Source: an uncultured SAR86 cluster bacterium (lineage in GTDB: Bacteria > Pseudomonadota > Gammaproteobacteria > Magnimaribacterales > D2472). From it: a stretch of 38,910 nt of DNA. A program made the position numbers and the translations under genes. The DNA is taken from NCBI GenBank assembly GCA_902509555.1, contig CABWYS010000006.1:1-38910 (forward strand), written 5' to 3'. Under the pieces are notes generated by a model. That model saw only the letters and a program-made list of their open reading frames with translations. It was not told the DNA's origin and searched no databases. Each line of letters starts with the position of its first letter. The first letter of the stretch is position 1. Shown piece by piece: positions 9,506-18,403 of this stretch.

Positions 9506-10426
9506 TACGCATCTCTTGATCTTGGATTTAGCCATAAAGCAGCTAGGTCAGATAATAAATTAAAGAAAACTATCATTGCAGAGAAAAATATTGTGGTTCC
9601 TAGGATCATTGTGTAGTCTCGATTAAATGCTGCTTCAACATAAAATCTTCCCAGCCCTGGAATTTGAAAGATAGTTTCGACAACAAAAGAGCCTGCAAGC
9701 AAACCAGCAATAGCTGGTCCTAAAAATGATACAACAGGAATTAACCCGCCTTGCATAGCATGTTTGATTACAACCATTCTTTCAGTAAGGCCCTTGGCTC
9801 TAGCTGTTCTGATAAAGTCCTGATTTAACACTTCTAACATTCCACCTCTACTCAACCTAGCAATGTATGCAGCATATGCGAATCCTAATGTTAGAGATGG
9901 TAAAATTTTGTCTCCAGGCAATTGACCCCAGCCAGATACAGGGAGTAATTCAAGATTTATTCCAAAAATTAAAACCAATAAGGGTCCCATAAGGAATGTT
10001 GGAACGCATATGCCAATCATTGCAATTGCCATTGGGATAAAATCTAAAAATGTATTTCTTTTTTAATGCTGCAAGTACGCCTAAAAATACACCCATAACC
10101 AAAGCAATTAAAATTGCATAGAAAGCTAATTCAAAAGTAACTGGTAATCCAGTAGCAATCATTTCTGTAACAGATCTGCCTGGAAATCTAAATGACGGAC
10201 CTAAATTACCCTGAACCAACCCAGTCATATAATCAACATATTGCTCCCAATTAGATGCGTCTAAGTTATAAGCTTCATTAAGGTTCTTTAATACTTGAGG
10301 AGATACTGCCTTATCTGCATCAAAGGGTCCTCCAGGTGCAATTTTTATTAAAAAAAAGGTGATGCTAGCAACTGCAAATAATACCGGTATAGCAAGTAAA
10401 ATTCTTTTAAAAAAAATTGTTATCAT
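9505..10426 (-). pseudogene. oppB: Peptide ABC transporter permease OppB, split by a one-base frameshift
   Basis: Two overlapping reading frames together make one OppB. The upstream part (10426 down to the stop at 9950) carries MITIFFKRILLAIPVLF, IAPGGPFD and the first membrane spans up to VLAALKKK, then runs into unrelated sequence. The downstream part continues with FLDFIPMAIAMIG and holds the EAA loop FIRTARAKGLT, ending at 9505. The switch falls at a run of six A (minus strand; 10059-10064). Removing one A restores a single frame of about 306 residues, the usual OppB length: the span is 922 bp, one more than a multiple of three. Either a real disabling mutation, a sequencing or assembly error in the homopolymer, or +1 slippage. 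An intact oppA and oppC on both sides make an error or recent mutation most likely. Confidence 0.88.
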
Positions 10427-10432
10427 TAAATA

Positions 10433-12040
10433 TCAATCTCTTTCTAGATAAATAAACTTGGGATGATGATGATCTAAGATGTGTGGATTGTAACCTTTAA
10501 CATCAGGTGATAATTGATAAGATCGAACATACGTATAAAGAGGAATGATTGGCATATTATCGATAAGAATTCTTTCAGCTTCTTTCAGCAGTTCATATCT
10601 TTGGGCTTGGTCGTGAGTTGAGTTTGCTCTTTCAACAATTGAATCATAATTAGCATCTTCCCAGCCCGTCTTATTATTTCCTCTATTAGGTCTCATAAGA
10701 TCAAGGAAGGTATTTGGATCTTCATAATCTCCTATCCATCCTGCTCGCGAAACCTGAAAATCTCCTACCATCTCTCTACTCAAGTATACTTTCCAATCTT
10801 GGTTTACAAGCTCAACTTCGATACCTAGATTCTGCTGCCACATTTGTTGTATCGCTAGAGCTAATTTTCTGTGATCTTCATTAGTATTAAACAAGATTTC
10901 AAGTTTAGGAAAAGGATTGCTTTCAGAGTAACCAGCATCATTCAAAAGTTCTTTAGCTAATTCAGGATCGAATGGAATATTAGTATCTGGCTGGTATCCA
11001 TTCGAACCTGGAGGAGTAAAAGAATATGCTGGAATTTGACCACATTTGGTAACTTTTTCTACTAAAAGTTTCCTATCAATTGAAAATGCTAAAGCTTTTC
11101 TTACTCTTACATCCTTTAAAGATGGGTTATCGATATTCAATCGATAGAAATATTGACCCATATATGGATCAATTCTTAAATCAGGATTATTTTCTTCAAT
11201 ATAAATTGGGCATTTTTGAGATGGTAATGTTGAGGTTACATGCAGCTGCCCTGCTCTAAACATCCTATCTTCGGTCATTACATTAGAAACTGGATAAAAA
11301 TGCATTTCATTCAAACTAACTTTTTCAGCATCCCAGTAATTAGGATTCTTTTCTACAACAATTTTATTATTTAACTCCCAAGATTTTAATTGAAATGGTC
11401 CATTACAAACAAAATTACCGGGTCTTGTCCATTGGCCATTTCTATCATCTATTGCACCATGTTTTAAGACGGTGTCTTTGTGGACAGGCCATGTACTGTA
11501 ATGACTTAACATGCCTATAAAAAATGGAGTTGGATTCTTTAAATTAACTTTTAAAGTATATTTATCAACTGCTTTTACACCGACCTCATCAAAATTACTC
11601 GTTACCCCTGTATGATATTCTTCCGCGCCTTCTAAATAATAAAGCATGTCAGGATATTGAGAACCCAGGCTTGCAGTTAATATTCTCATCCAAGACCACA
11701 CAAAGTCACTAGCAGTTACTGGGTCTCCATTAGACCATTTTGCATTCTTATTTAGATTAAATATGTATTCTTTGCCATCATCACTTACTGTCCATGATTC
11801 AGCTGCACCAGGAAGATTTCCACCACTATTTAGATTGGGAATTGTTAAACCTTCACATAGAGAAATTAAAATATGATGTTCAGGTACTCCTGTAACAACA
11901 TGGGGATCGATTCCTTGAGGCTCTGATCCATTTCCAAAATGGAACACTCCACTTTCAATTGAAGAATCAACTGGTGAAATAGATTTACCACAACCAGCCA
12001 AGACAAATGCTAATAAGAGAAAAAAGTGTTTAATTTTCAT
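10433..12040 (-). CDS. oppA: Oligopeptide-binding lipoprotein OppA (SBP family 5)
   Basis: A 535-residue extracytoplasmic solute-binding protein for peptides. The lipoprotein signal ends LAFVLAGCGKS, with Cys17 the likely lipidated residue. Family 5 features include GSEPQGIDPH near the mature N-terminus, AESWTVSDDGKEYIFNL, NGDPVTASDFVWSW, and a second lobe with FSIDRKLL and PFDPELAKELL. It is first in oppA-oppB-oppC, 6 bp before the oppB ATG. There is no Shine-Dalgarno before its ATG; a TATAAT lies so close that transcription could start at or near the ATG itself. The gene sits just downstream of a TonB receptor, which suggests peptide uptake across both membranes; that is inference. Confidence 0.94.
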   Translation of the reverse strand: MKIKHFFLLLAFVLAGCGKSISPVDSSIESGVFHFGNGSEPQGIDPHVVTGVPEHHILISLCEGLTIPNLNSGGNLPGAAESWTVSDDGKEYIFNLNKNAKWSNGDPVTASDFVWSWMRILTASLGSQYPDMLYYLEGAEEYHTGVTSNFDEVGVKAVDKYTLKVNLKNPTPFFIGMLSHYSTWPVHKDTVLKHGAIDDRNGQWTRPGNFVCNGPFQLKSWELNNKIVVEKNPNYWDAEKVSLNEMHFYPVSNVMTEDRMFRAGQLHVTSTLPSQKCPIYIEENNPDLRIDPYMGQYFYRLNIDNPSLKDVRVRKALAFSIDRKLLVEKVTKCGQIPAYSFTPPGSNGYQPDTNIPFDPELAKELLNDAGYSESNPFPKLEILFNTNEDHRKLALAIQQMWQQNLGIEVELVNQDWKVYLSREMVGDFQVSRAGWIGDYEDPNTFLDLMRPNRGNNKTGWEDANYDSIVERANSTHDQAQRYELLKEAERILIDNMPIIPLYTYVRSYQLSPDVKGYNPHILDHHHPKFIYLERD

Positions 12041-12046
12041 GACAGT

Positions 12047-12073
12047 ATTATATATAAAAAAAAGGCCGGTAAA
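12047..12073 (-). promoter_or_regulatory. Possible oppA promoter overlapping the upstream terminator
   Basis: On the minus strand a perfect TATAAT (12052-12047) lies only 6 bases before the oppA ATG (12040). A start 7 bases downstream of it would fall at the ATG, giving a leaderless mRNA. A poor -35 match, TTTACC (12073-12068), sits 15 bases upstream, inside the loop side of the receptor-gene terminator hairpin. The -35 and spacing are weak. Confidence 0.4.
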
Positions 12074-12083
12074 CCGGCCTTTT
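12060..12083 (-). terminator. Rho-independent terminator of the 12101-15061 receptor gene
   Basis: A 9-10 bp GC-rich inverted repeat (AAAGGCCGG / CCGGCCTTT) with the 4-base loop TAAA or its complement is followed on the minus strand by eight T. It lies 18 bp after the receptor stop codon. The flanking T run on the plus strand is short, so it acts mainly on minus-strand transcripts. Confidence 0.9.
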
Positions 12084-12100
12084 AATTAGATTAAGCTCTT

Positions 12101-15061
12101 TTATAGTGAGATTTTAAATCCACCGTAAACAAAGGCTCCGCCAGGAAGATCCCAAGCAAAGTCAAAGTTCTGAGCAAATGCATCGTATGCTACTGGAGGC
12201 TCTTCACCAAATAGGTTTCTAGCTCCAATAAACAGATTGACAGAATCACTATATCTGTAATCAATTTGTAAGTCAGTGTAATACTCAACTTCCATTTGGT
12301 TATATCCACCAGGACCATAGTTACTGTCTTCATCTGGGTTAGAGCAATCATCATTTAGACCATAATAATATGACAACCAACAATCATCTTTGTTATCGTC
12401 TAAGAATCTAAAGTTTAGAGATGTAGTGAAATCATTGTACTCCCACAATACAGAAGCGTTAGCTCTCCATCTGAAGTCTGCACCACCGTCATACCAACCG
12501 AATGACTCGGACGGAGTAGATGTTGTAGCTTGAGCAAACTCATCTTTAGTGTAGTAAACCATATCAAAACCTGTGGTAAATGAACCATAGTTTTCAACAT
12601 CGAATGAGTAATTAATTACAAAGTCAACACCTGAAACATTTTGAAGAGCAGAGTTAACTTGGGATGTTCTAACTGTTTGAAGGCCACCGTTACCTGTTCT
12701 TGTAACGAATGAGCAGAAGTTATCATCTTGTTGAGTAGACTCAACATAACACCTGTTAAGAACTGTTGAAACACCAATTGAATTAAAGATATTTTCTAAC
12801 TCAATTTCCCAGAAATCAACACTCATGCTTAAGTTATCGATTTGGCTAGGGGTGTATACGATACCAAGGGTAGCATTTTCACCCTCTTCAGGGAGCAAGA
12901 ATGGGTTACCACCAACAAATGCTCTAATTTGAGTAGTTGGTTGCTCAGCACCACCTGCGGGTACCCCAGCAGCTAAACAATTAGCCTGAGTTCCAGCGCT
13001 TTGCGATGAAAATTGATCTGTATTACAAGGATCATTAGCTTGTGGGAAAGACTCACCTCCGCCTCGATACAAGTTTCCTACAGTAGGAGCTCTAAAAGTT
13101 TCACCCATAGTCGCTCTAATTAATACATCATCAATTGGTCTCCATCTGATACCAATCTCACTAGTTGATGGGCTTCCTGGATCATTACTATTTGGTGTAA
13201 ATCCAACCATACCACCAGCAGAGTAATCTGATGTTCTTGCTGAAATTGTTACTTCTAACTCTTGAGCACCAGTTACACCTTCAAGAAGTGGGATATTAAT
13301 TTCAAGGAAATATTCCTCAACAGAAGTTTTACCTGAAGTAGGCTCTCTATAGTTAGTAGAAGAACCACCTGAGGTAATCAGTGCATCTGGAGTATCAATA
13401 TAGCCAGATGCTCTTTTTTCATAACCAGCAGCAAAGAAGGCTGTGCCATAAGGCATTTCAAATAAAGGACCAGAGATTTCAGCCCAGTAGTTGTCGCTAT
13501 CAAAGGCAGCATTTTGCGCTCCGTCATATCCAACATAATCTACCATAGCGTCGTATTCAGCTTGTGAAATTCTGCCAGCAGCAAGACCAAGATCTGGTCC
13601 ACCAAATATATTAAATGGAACACATTGTTTAATTGGATTTTCTGGAGTTCCACAAGTTAGTGCACCGCTTACTGGATCTCTAAATGAGTCTCCGACTGCA
13701 TTTCCTAAATGCACTAGATCAACAAAGTTGTATAACTTACTGTCGTATTGAGCATCATTAATTTGCGTACCAACACTCCAATTATATGTGTTTCCACCTA
13801 GCTCGACATTACCATCTAATCCAAGTCTTATACCGAAGATATCATAGTCATAACTATAAATCCTTGGACCAATAGCAATAGATCTGAAACCAAATGTTGT
13901 ATCTTGATTGAAGACATTGAAGTAACCACCAGCTGTAGCAAATCTACCATTGTTCAATTGCCATTGAGGTCCAGCGGATGTTGTAGCCGTCATTGGAACC
14001 TGCGCTAACTGATTGTCACGTCTAGATTTTGTGTAGTTGATTTGAACATATGCTTTCAAGTTATCAGAAATATCATAGTCAGAATATCCATATACAGAAT
14101 ATTGATCAATTGGATTTTGTACATGGTTTACTGGTGCATAGTTATAACGTCCAGCATTTGACCATGGAATGAAGTCATCCACTGAAGCACCTGATTTACC
14201 AGGCTGCAAGTATCTGTTTAATGTAAAGAATCTACCGTAAGCAGGATATGATGATCCACAAATAAAACTATCACTTGCCGGAGCAAAGTTACCATAACCT
14301 GAGTTTTGCTCAGGGCTAGGTCCTAGGTTAGTTGGGGAGTTTTGAGGACCGGTACCACTGTTTGGCACGTTAGTACAACCATAATAAGGCTGATTCGCTC
14401 TAGGAATCTGACCGGCCATAATTTCTTCTTGAGCGGCAAATGATAAAGTAAGAATGCTAGAAGATTTTTCTGATGTGCTTCCAAATTGCATGCTGATGGA
14501 ATCTTGTTTTCCATAACCAGCATCATATTCACCACTAAAAGCTCTCATTTCAAAACCGTCATAGTCCTTCTTGGTAATGATGTTGATAACACCAGCAACT
14601 GCGTCAGAACCATAAATTGAAGATGCTCCATCCTTAAGGATTTCTACTCTTTGGATAATAGAAGCAGGAATTGTGCCCATATCAACAGAACCAAAAGCAT
14701 CTGTTACCCACCTTCTTCCATCAACAAGAACCAACGTTCTTCCAGCTCCAAGATTTCTTAATGAAATTTCGTTAGAACCATCGCCACCGTTTGTAGCAGT
14801 TGTAACTGGTCGAATTCCATTACCATCATTAGATGAGATGCTTTGTAAGATATCACCAATGTTGTTAAGACCTGTTCTCTCAATAGCAGCATCAGAGATG
14901 ATTTCTAAAGGTTTTGAACTATCAAAGACTGATTTCTTAATCTTAGAACCAGTAACGATAACCTCTTCGACATCATCATCAGCTTCTTGAGCGAATGAAG
15001 TATTTGGCATTAGGCCTAAAGAAAGCACTGTTACCAAAGAAAATTTAATTATATTAGACAT
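12101..15061 (-). CDS. TonB-dependent outer-membrane receptor
   Basis: A 986-residue TonB-dependent transporter for active uptake across the outer membrane. A signal peptide ends at about residue 24 (NTSFA/Q), followed by a TonB-box-like DVEEVIVTGS (30-39). The plug domain shows GRTLVLVDGRR, IQRVEILKDGASSIYGSDAVAGVINIITK. The beta-barrel follows, with the late DNLSMSVDFWEIELEN and LFIGARNLFGEEPP segments, ending GGFKISL. Several Cys pairs in predicted extracellular loops are notable. It is monocistronic: promoter at 15094-15122, ribosome site AGGGAG, terminator at 12060-12083. Substrate is not readable; the neighbouring opp genes hint at peptides. It is unlike its neighbour in most of the barrel but shares the same N-terminal DDDVEEVIVTGS segment. 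Confidence 0.93.
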   Translation of the reverse strand: MSNIIKFSLVTVLSLGLMPNTSFAQEADDDVEEVIVTGSKIKKSVFDSSKPLEIISDAAIERTGLNNIGDILQSISSNDGNGIRPVTTATNGGDGSNEISLRNLGAGRTLVLVDGRRWVTDAFGSVDMGTIPASIIQRVEILKDGASSIYGSDAVAGVINIITKKDYDGFEMRAFSGEYDAGYGKQDSISMQFGSTSEKSSSILTLSFAAQEEIMAGQIPRANQPYYGCTNVPNSGTGPQNSPTNLGPSPEQNSGYGNFAPASDSFICGSSYPAYGRFFTLNRYLQPGKSGASVDDFIPWSNAGRYNYAPVNHVQNPIDQYSVYGYSDYDISDNLKAYVQINYTKSRRDNQLAQVPMTATTSAGPQWQLNNGRFATAGGYFNVFNQDTTFGFRSIAIGPRIYSYDYDIFGIRLGLDGNVELGGNTYNWSVGTQINDAQYDSKLYNFVDLVHLGNAVGDSFRDPVSGALTCGTPENPIKQCVPFNIFGGPDLGLAAGRISQAEYDAMVDYVGYDGAQNAAFDSDNYWAEISGPLFEMPYGTAFFAAGYEKRASGYIDTPDALITSGGSSTNYREPTSGKTSVEEYFLEINIPLLEGVTGAQELEVTISARTSDYSAGGMVGFTPNSNDPGSPSTSEIGIRWRPIDDVLIRATMGETFRAPTVGNLYRGGGESFPQANDPCNTDQFSSQSAGTQANCLAAGVPAGGAEQPTTQIRAFVGGNPFLLPEEGENATLGIVYTPSQIDNLSMSVDFWEIELENIFNSIGVSTVLNRCYVESTQQDDNFCSFVTRTGNGGLQTVRTSQVNSALQNVSGVDFVINYSFDVENYGSFTTGFDMVYYTKDEFAQATTSTPSESFGWYDGGADFRWRANASVLWEYNDFTTSLNFRFLDDNKDDCWLSYYYGLNDDCSNPDEDSNYGPGGYNQMEVEYYTDLQIDYRYSDSVNLFIGARNLFGEEPPVAYDAFAQNFDFAWDLPGGAFVYGGFKISL

Positions 15062-15093
15062 ATAAACTCCCTAAAAGTTTTTTAGTTCCCGCA

Positions 15094-15122
15094 ATTGTTG
15101 CCATTTTTACGCAATATGTCAA
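15094..15122 (-). promoter_or_regulatory. Sigma70-type promoter of the 12101-15061 receptor gene
   Basis: On the minus strand TTGACA (15122-15117) is followed after 17 bases by AACAAT (15099-15094), a full -35 match and a 4/6 -10. An AGGGAG ribosome site precedes the ATG at 15061 by about 5 bases. The promoter lies just beyond the terminator of the preceding receptor gene, so the two receptors are separate units. Confidence 0.7.
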
Positions 15123-15160
15123 ATTTTTAAAGCAATTAAAATTCTAGAGATTTGCATAAA

Positions 15161-15187
15161 AAAAGGGGTGCAAAAGCACCCCTTTTT
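15161..15187 (-). terminator. Rho-independent terminator of the 15205-18195 receptor gene
   Basis: An inverted repeat of 11 bp (AAAAGGGGTGC / GCACCCCTTTT) around the loop AAAA on the plus strand. Both sides carry A/T tracts, so it can act on either strand; on the minus strand it ends in a T tract 17 bp after the receptor stop. The stem core resembles the terminator after hup (21087-21116). Confidence 0.88.
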
Positions 15188-15204
15188 AATTTTTTTACCT
15201 TTTC

Positions 15205-18195
15205 TTAGTATTGAAGTGTCAAATTTAAGAAAATGTACTGACCAAAGGCATCAAAGTAACCTGGGAAAGTATTACCATTACCTGGTGCTGTACCAGCATC
15301 AGATGTGTAACCAGGCTCTTCATCAAACAGATTATTGATACCAAATGTCACAACTAGATTTTCTGTAGGCATGTGCTGCAGAGTAACATCTATATATGTT
15401 GTAGCATCAAAATCAATTTTGTTTGAGTTAAGGTCTGTTGTTTCACCAAGGTATCTTAAGCCAACTGATACGTCAGTATCCCACTCAGTAGATAATGTTG
15501 CCTTATATTTACCAGAAGTTTCAGGCAAAGGATTCTTTCCACATGAACCACCCCAGTTTCCAGAGCATGCAATTGGAGATGCGCCTGGGAGCTCAGTTAT
15601 GTCATATGTATCTAAGAATGTAGTAACACCTTGAACTTCAACTGGTCCGTATGAAGTTTCAAATGAATAATCAAATATAACATCAACACCACTGGTTGTT
15701 TCTTCACCAATGTTTGTAAGCTGCTGTGAAATATATCCGCCTGATAACCACAATGAGCCAGTACCAGCCTGTCTGTTGATCAAGCCACAGTACTGAGCAC
15801 TTCCAGTTGAAATACACTTATCAAGAGCAGTTTTAGCACTTACAGTACCAATTCCATCCTCAACAGTAATATCAAAGTAATCAACTGTTAGAGTTAAACC
15901 AGGAACTGATTCAGGAGTAATAACTGCACCAACAGTTAATGACTCTGATTCTTCTGGAGCAACTTTAGGATTACCACCGCCTTTAATGTTGTACTGGTCA
16001 GCTGGTGAATTCAAGTCTGTGTTATAGAGGCTAGCTGGTAATCCAGTTAACGCACACTGAGCTTGAGTAGCTGTAGCAGCAGAACCATTCTGCTGAATAG
16101 AACAAGGGTCATTGTCTAAGTCAACAAGACCATCGCTTACAGCTGAATAAAGTTCAGAAATATTCGCATGTCTTTGAGCAGTCTGGAAAGAAGCTCTCAA
16201 TGAAACATTATCATTAACAGTCCAATATGCTCCAATCTTACTGGAGTCAGTTTCAGCGCCTGTTGAGTACTCAGCAGTTCTAAATCCTGCGTCAACACTT
16301 AAGTCAGCTGTTACTGGAATACCTAGCTCAAAAAAGAACTCGTCTACGTCATACATACCACCAATAGGTAATGTAGCTCCACCTGAGCCTGATCTATCAC
16401 CCTGAAGTGTAGGAGTATCTGGTCTAAAGTCAGTGTCTAATTCTTTTGTCTCAAAACCAGCTACTAAGGAGACTGATCCAGGAGCGCCTGGAATAGTGAA
16501 TCCTGTATCACCAGTAATGTATCCTGAAAGAATTTTTTGCTTTCCATCACCATTGATGAATGTTGATTTAGCAAGGTAATCCTGAGCAGTTTGACCGCCA
16601 TCAATTACACCTTGGATACCCGCATCAGCTGGTAAACCGCCTTGAAAAAGATTGTATGGAACACAGTTAGCATCAATTCCTTGAAGTTTAGCAACACAAG
16701 TAGGAACGCCATTAACTGAAACAACATCAACAGCTCTATTAATAGCAGTTACAGAAAGGTCATTTCGGTATTCATTGGCATAGTTAACAGCTGAGTTTTG
16801 ATAATAAATGTCATAAGACCAGTCATCGTTAATGTCACCTCTTAAACCAAGAGTTGTGTTATAGCTTTTGTACATTTGAATTCCTTGTCTTGGGTTACCC
16901 TCAACATTTCTTTTCAATGAGTATAAAGGTGCTTTATAAGCTAAGATTGATCCATCGCCTACCGCAATATCTAACCCAGAAATATAAGCTAGAGCAGCTG
17001 AGCCTGAAGCAAAGTCAGGGGCATGAGAACCACCCATTCCAGTCCAGTCACCACATGCAACTTGATACTGCTGAGCAGAAAGCAAAGCGTTGTAACATGG
17101 AAGGTCTGTAATATTTCCAAAAGTTCCTGAATATGCAATCTGAGCATTTGACTCTGATTTCATAGCAGTGAAGTCTAAATAAACCTCAGCTTTATCAGTA
17201 ATTTCATATTTTCCAAAGAATCCGACGTTTAATCTGTCGTCAGGTCTTTGGAAGAAGTTAGTTGGATTATAGTTATATGTTTGGCCAGCTCTAGGAACAA
17301 AATCATTTCCAGAAACTTTAAGATCTAAACGAGTAACTGAAGGATCTATATTAACAAGTCCAGCGCCACCATATCGACCAAAGTCAGCCCATCTTCCTGG
17401 AGGAATTGTTGATGAACCACCACATCGAGTTGTACCACCACTTAAGGCACAAGCACTAATATCAAAGTCACCCTGGAGTATAGGTTTTGTATCAGTGTGC
17501 TCCATAAATGCAGTAACGTGACCTCTGCCACCATCAATCTCACCACCGAAGGCAATAGAGAACTTACCAGTATCTCCAGTTTGCACATCGCTTGGTGCTT
17601 GAGCATAACCATAGCTTTTTACAAGCTCTCTTAAAGAGCTATTATCATTTTCATGATTATAGAAACCATGAGAATAAGCAGCTTTGAAGCCTACAAACTC
17701 ATCATCCAAAATAAAGTTAACAACACCAGCAACAGCATCAGAACCGTAAACAGAAGATGCTCCACCAGTTAATACTTCAACTTTATCTAAAAGTAATGTT
17801 GGAATAGTATTAAGGTCGGCACAGTTTCCACCACCTGTTGTTCCTGGAACCATTCTTCTACCATTCATTAGAACCAATGTTCTTGAACAGCCTAGGTTTC
17901 TCAGGTTCACGGTAGCAGTACCATTAGAACCATTAGAATTGGTAATGGATTGGCCAGGAGAAATCTGAGGCATATCATTTAAGTAATCCTCAACCCTAGT
18001 CACACCAGCATCAATTATGTCTTGCCCATCAACAACTGAGATTTGGGAAGAGCTAATAATGTTCGGATCAATAATCCTTGATCCAGTTACAATGACTTCT
18101 TCAACATCATCATCAGAATCTTGAGCAATTGCTAAAGGTACTGATAAAGAGATTATTGCAAAAGCACTGAATAAATATTTATTTAAGTCAATCAT
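15205..18195 (-). CDS. TonB-dependent outer-membrane receptor
   Basis: A 996-residue TonB-dependent transporter. A signal peptide ends near residue 24 (LAIA/Q), followed by the TonB-box-like DVEEVIVTGSR. Plug domain motifs are LRNLGCSRTLVLMNGRR and KVEVLTGGASSVYGSDAVAG. The barrel includes VPGLTLTVDYFDI and FGINNLFDEEPG, and the last residues are YIFLNLTLQY with a terminal aromatic, as expected for an outer-membrane barrel recognised by BamA. It has its own promoter (18257-18286), ribosome site AGGAG 9 bases before the ATG, and terminator (15161-15187). It probably takes a different substrate from the adjacent receptor, since the barrels diverge; neither substrate can be assigned. Confidence 0.93.
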   Translation of the reverse strand: MIDLNKYLFSAFAIISLSVPLAIAQDSDDDVEEVIVTGSRIIDPNIISSSQISVVDGQDIIDAGVTRVEDYLNDMPQISPGQSITNSNGSNGTATVNLRNLGCSRTLVLMNGRRMVPGTTGGGNCADLNTIPTLLLDKVEVLTGGASSVYGSDAVAGVVNFILDDEFVGFKAAYSHGFYNHENDNSSLRELVKSYGYAQAPSDVQTGDTGKFSIAFGGEIDGGRGHVTAFMEHTDTKPILQGDFDISACALSGGTTRCGGSSTIPPGRWADFGRYGGAGLVNIDPSVTRLDLKVSGNDFVPRAGQTYNYNPTNFFQRPDDRLNVGFFGKYEITDKAEVYLDFTAMKSESNAQIAYSGTFGNITDLPCYNALLSAQQYQVACGDWTGMGGSHAPDFASGSAALAYISGLDIAVGDGSILAYKAPLYSLKRNVEGNPRQGIQMYKSYNTTLGLRGDINDDWSYDIYYQNSAVNYANEYRNDLSVTAINRAVDVVSVNGVPTCVAKLQGIDANCVPYNLFQGGLPADAGIQGVIDGGQTAQDYLAKSTFINGDGKQKILSGYITGDTGFTIPGAPGSVSLVAGFETKELDTDFRPDTPTLQGDRSGSGGATLPIGGMYDVDEFFFELGIPVTADLSVDAGFRTAEYSTGAETDSSKIGAYWTVNDNVSLRASFQTAQRHANISELYSAVSDGLVDLDNDPCSIQQNGSAATATQAQCALTGLPASLYNTDLNSPADQYNIKGGGNPKVAPEESESLTVGAVITPESVPGLTLTVDYFDITVEDGIGTVSAKTALDKCISTGSAQYCGLINRQAGTGSLWLSGGYISQQLTNIGEETTSGVDVIFDYSFETSYGPVEVQGVTTFLDTYDITELPGASPIACSGNWGGSCGKNPLPETSGKYKATLSTEWDTDVSVGLRYLGETTDLNSNKIDFDATTYIDVTLQHMPTENLVVTFGINNLFDEEPGYTSDAGTAPGNGNTFPGYFDAFGQYIFLNLTLQY

Positions 18196-18256
18196 TTCAA
18201 AATACTCCTAAGTTTTAAAAAATACACGAGTGTTCACACAACCCATGCGACGAATG

Positions 18257-18286
18257 ATTATATGCCATATTATCCTCAATAAACAA
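18257..18286 (-). promoter_or_regulatory. Sigma70-type promoter of the 15205-18195 receptor gene
   Basis: On the minus strand TTGTTT (18286-18281) is followed after 18 bases by a perfect TATAAT (18262-18257). This leaves a 5' leader of about 55 bases, and an AGGAG (18209-18205) before the ATG at 18195. Confidence 0.6.
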
Positions 18287-18321
18287 GTAAATTATATAAA
18301 TCATATTTTCTTTATAATCTT

Positions 18322-18362
18322 GATTATCTCACTTATTAAAGATTATCGAACTCATATATAAT
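18322..18362 (+). promoter_or_regulatory. fabI upstream region: -10 element and direct repeat
   Basis: A TATAAT at 18357-18362 is a candidate -10 for fabI; I see no good -35. Two direct copies of GATTATC (18322-18328 and 18341-18347) lie 19 bases apart just upstream, about two helical turns, a spacing compatible with a dimeric regulator. The repeat may be chance in such AT-rich DNA. Confidence 0.3.
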
Positions 18363-18403
18363 GCTAATGATTAAAAAATATGTATAAGGTAGAAAATAAT
18401 ACA

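Noticed and set aside
10055-10070. Programmed -1 frameshift at A AAA AAG in oppB
   Set aside because: The -1 frame reaches TAG after four codons, whereas the rest of OppB is in the +1 frame, so the heptamer cannot produce the full protein.
14673-14990. 105-codon open frame antisense to the receptor plug domain
   Set aside because: A shadow of a well-conserved TonB plug region; similar shadows occur opposite ppiD, lon and tig.
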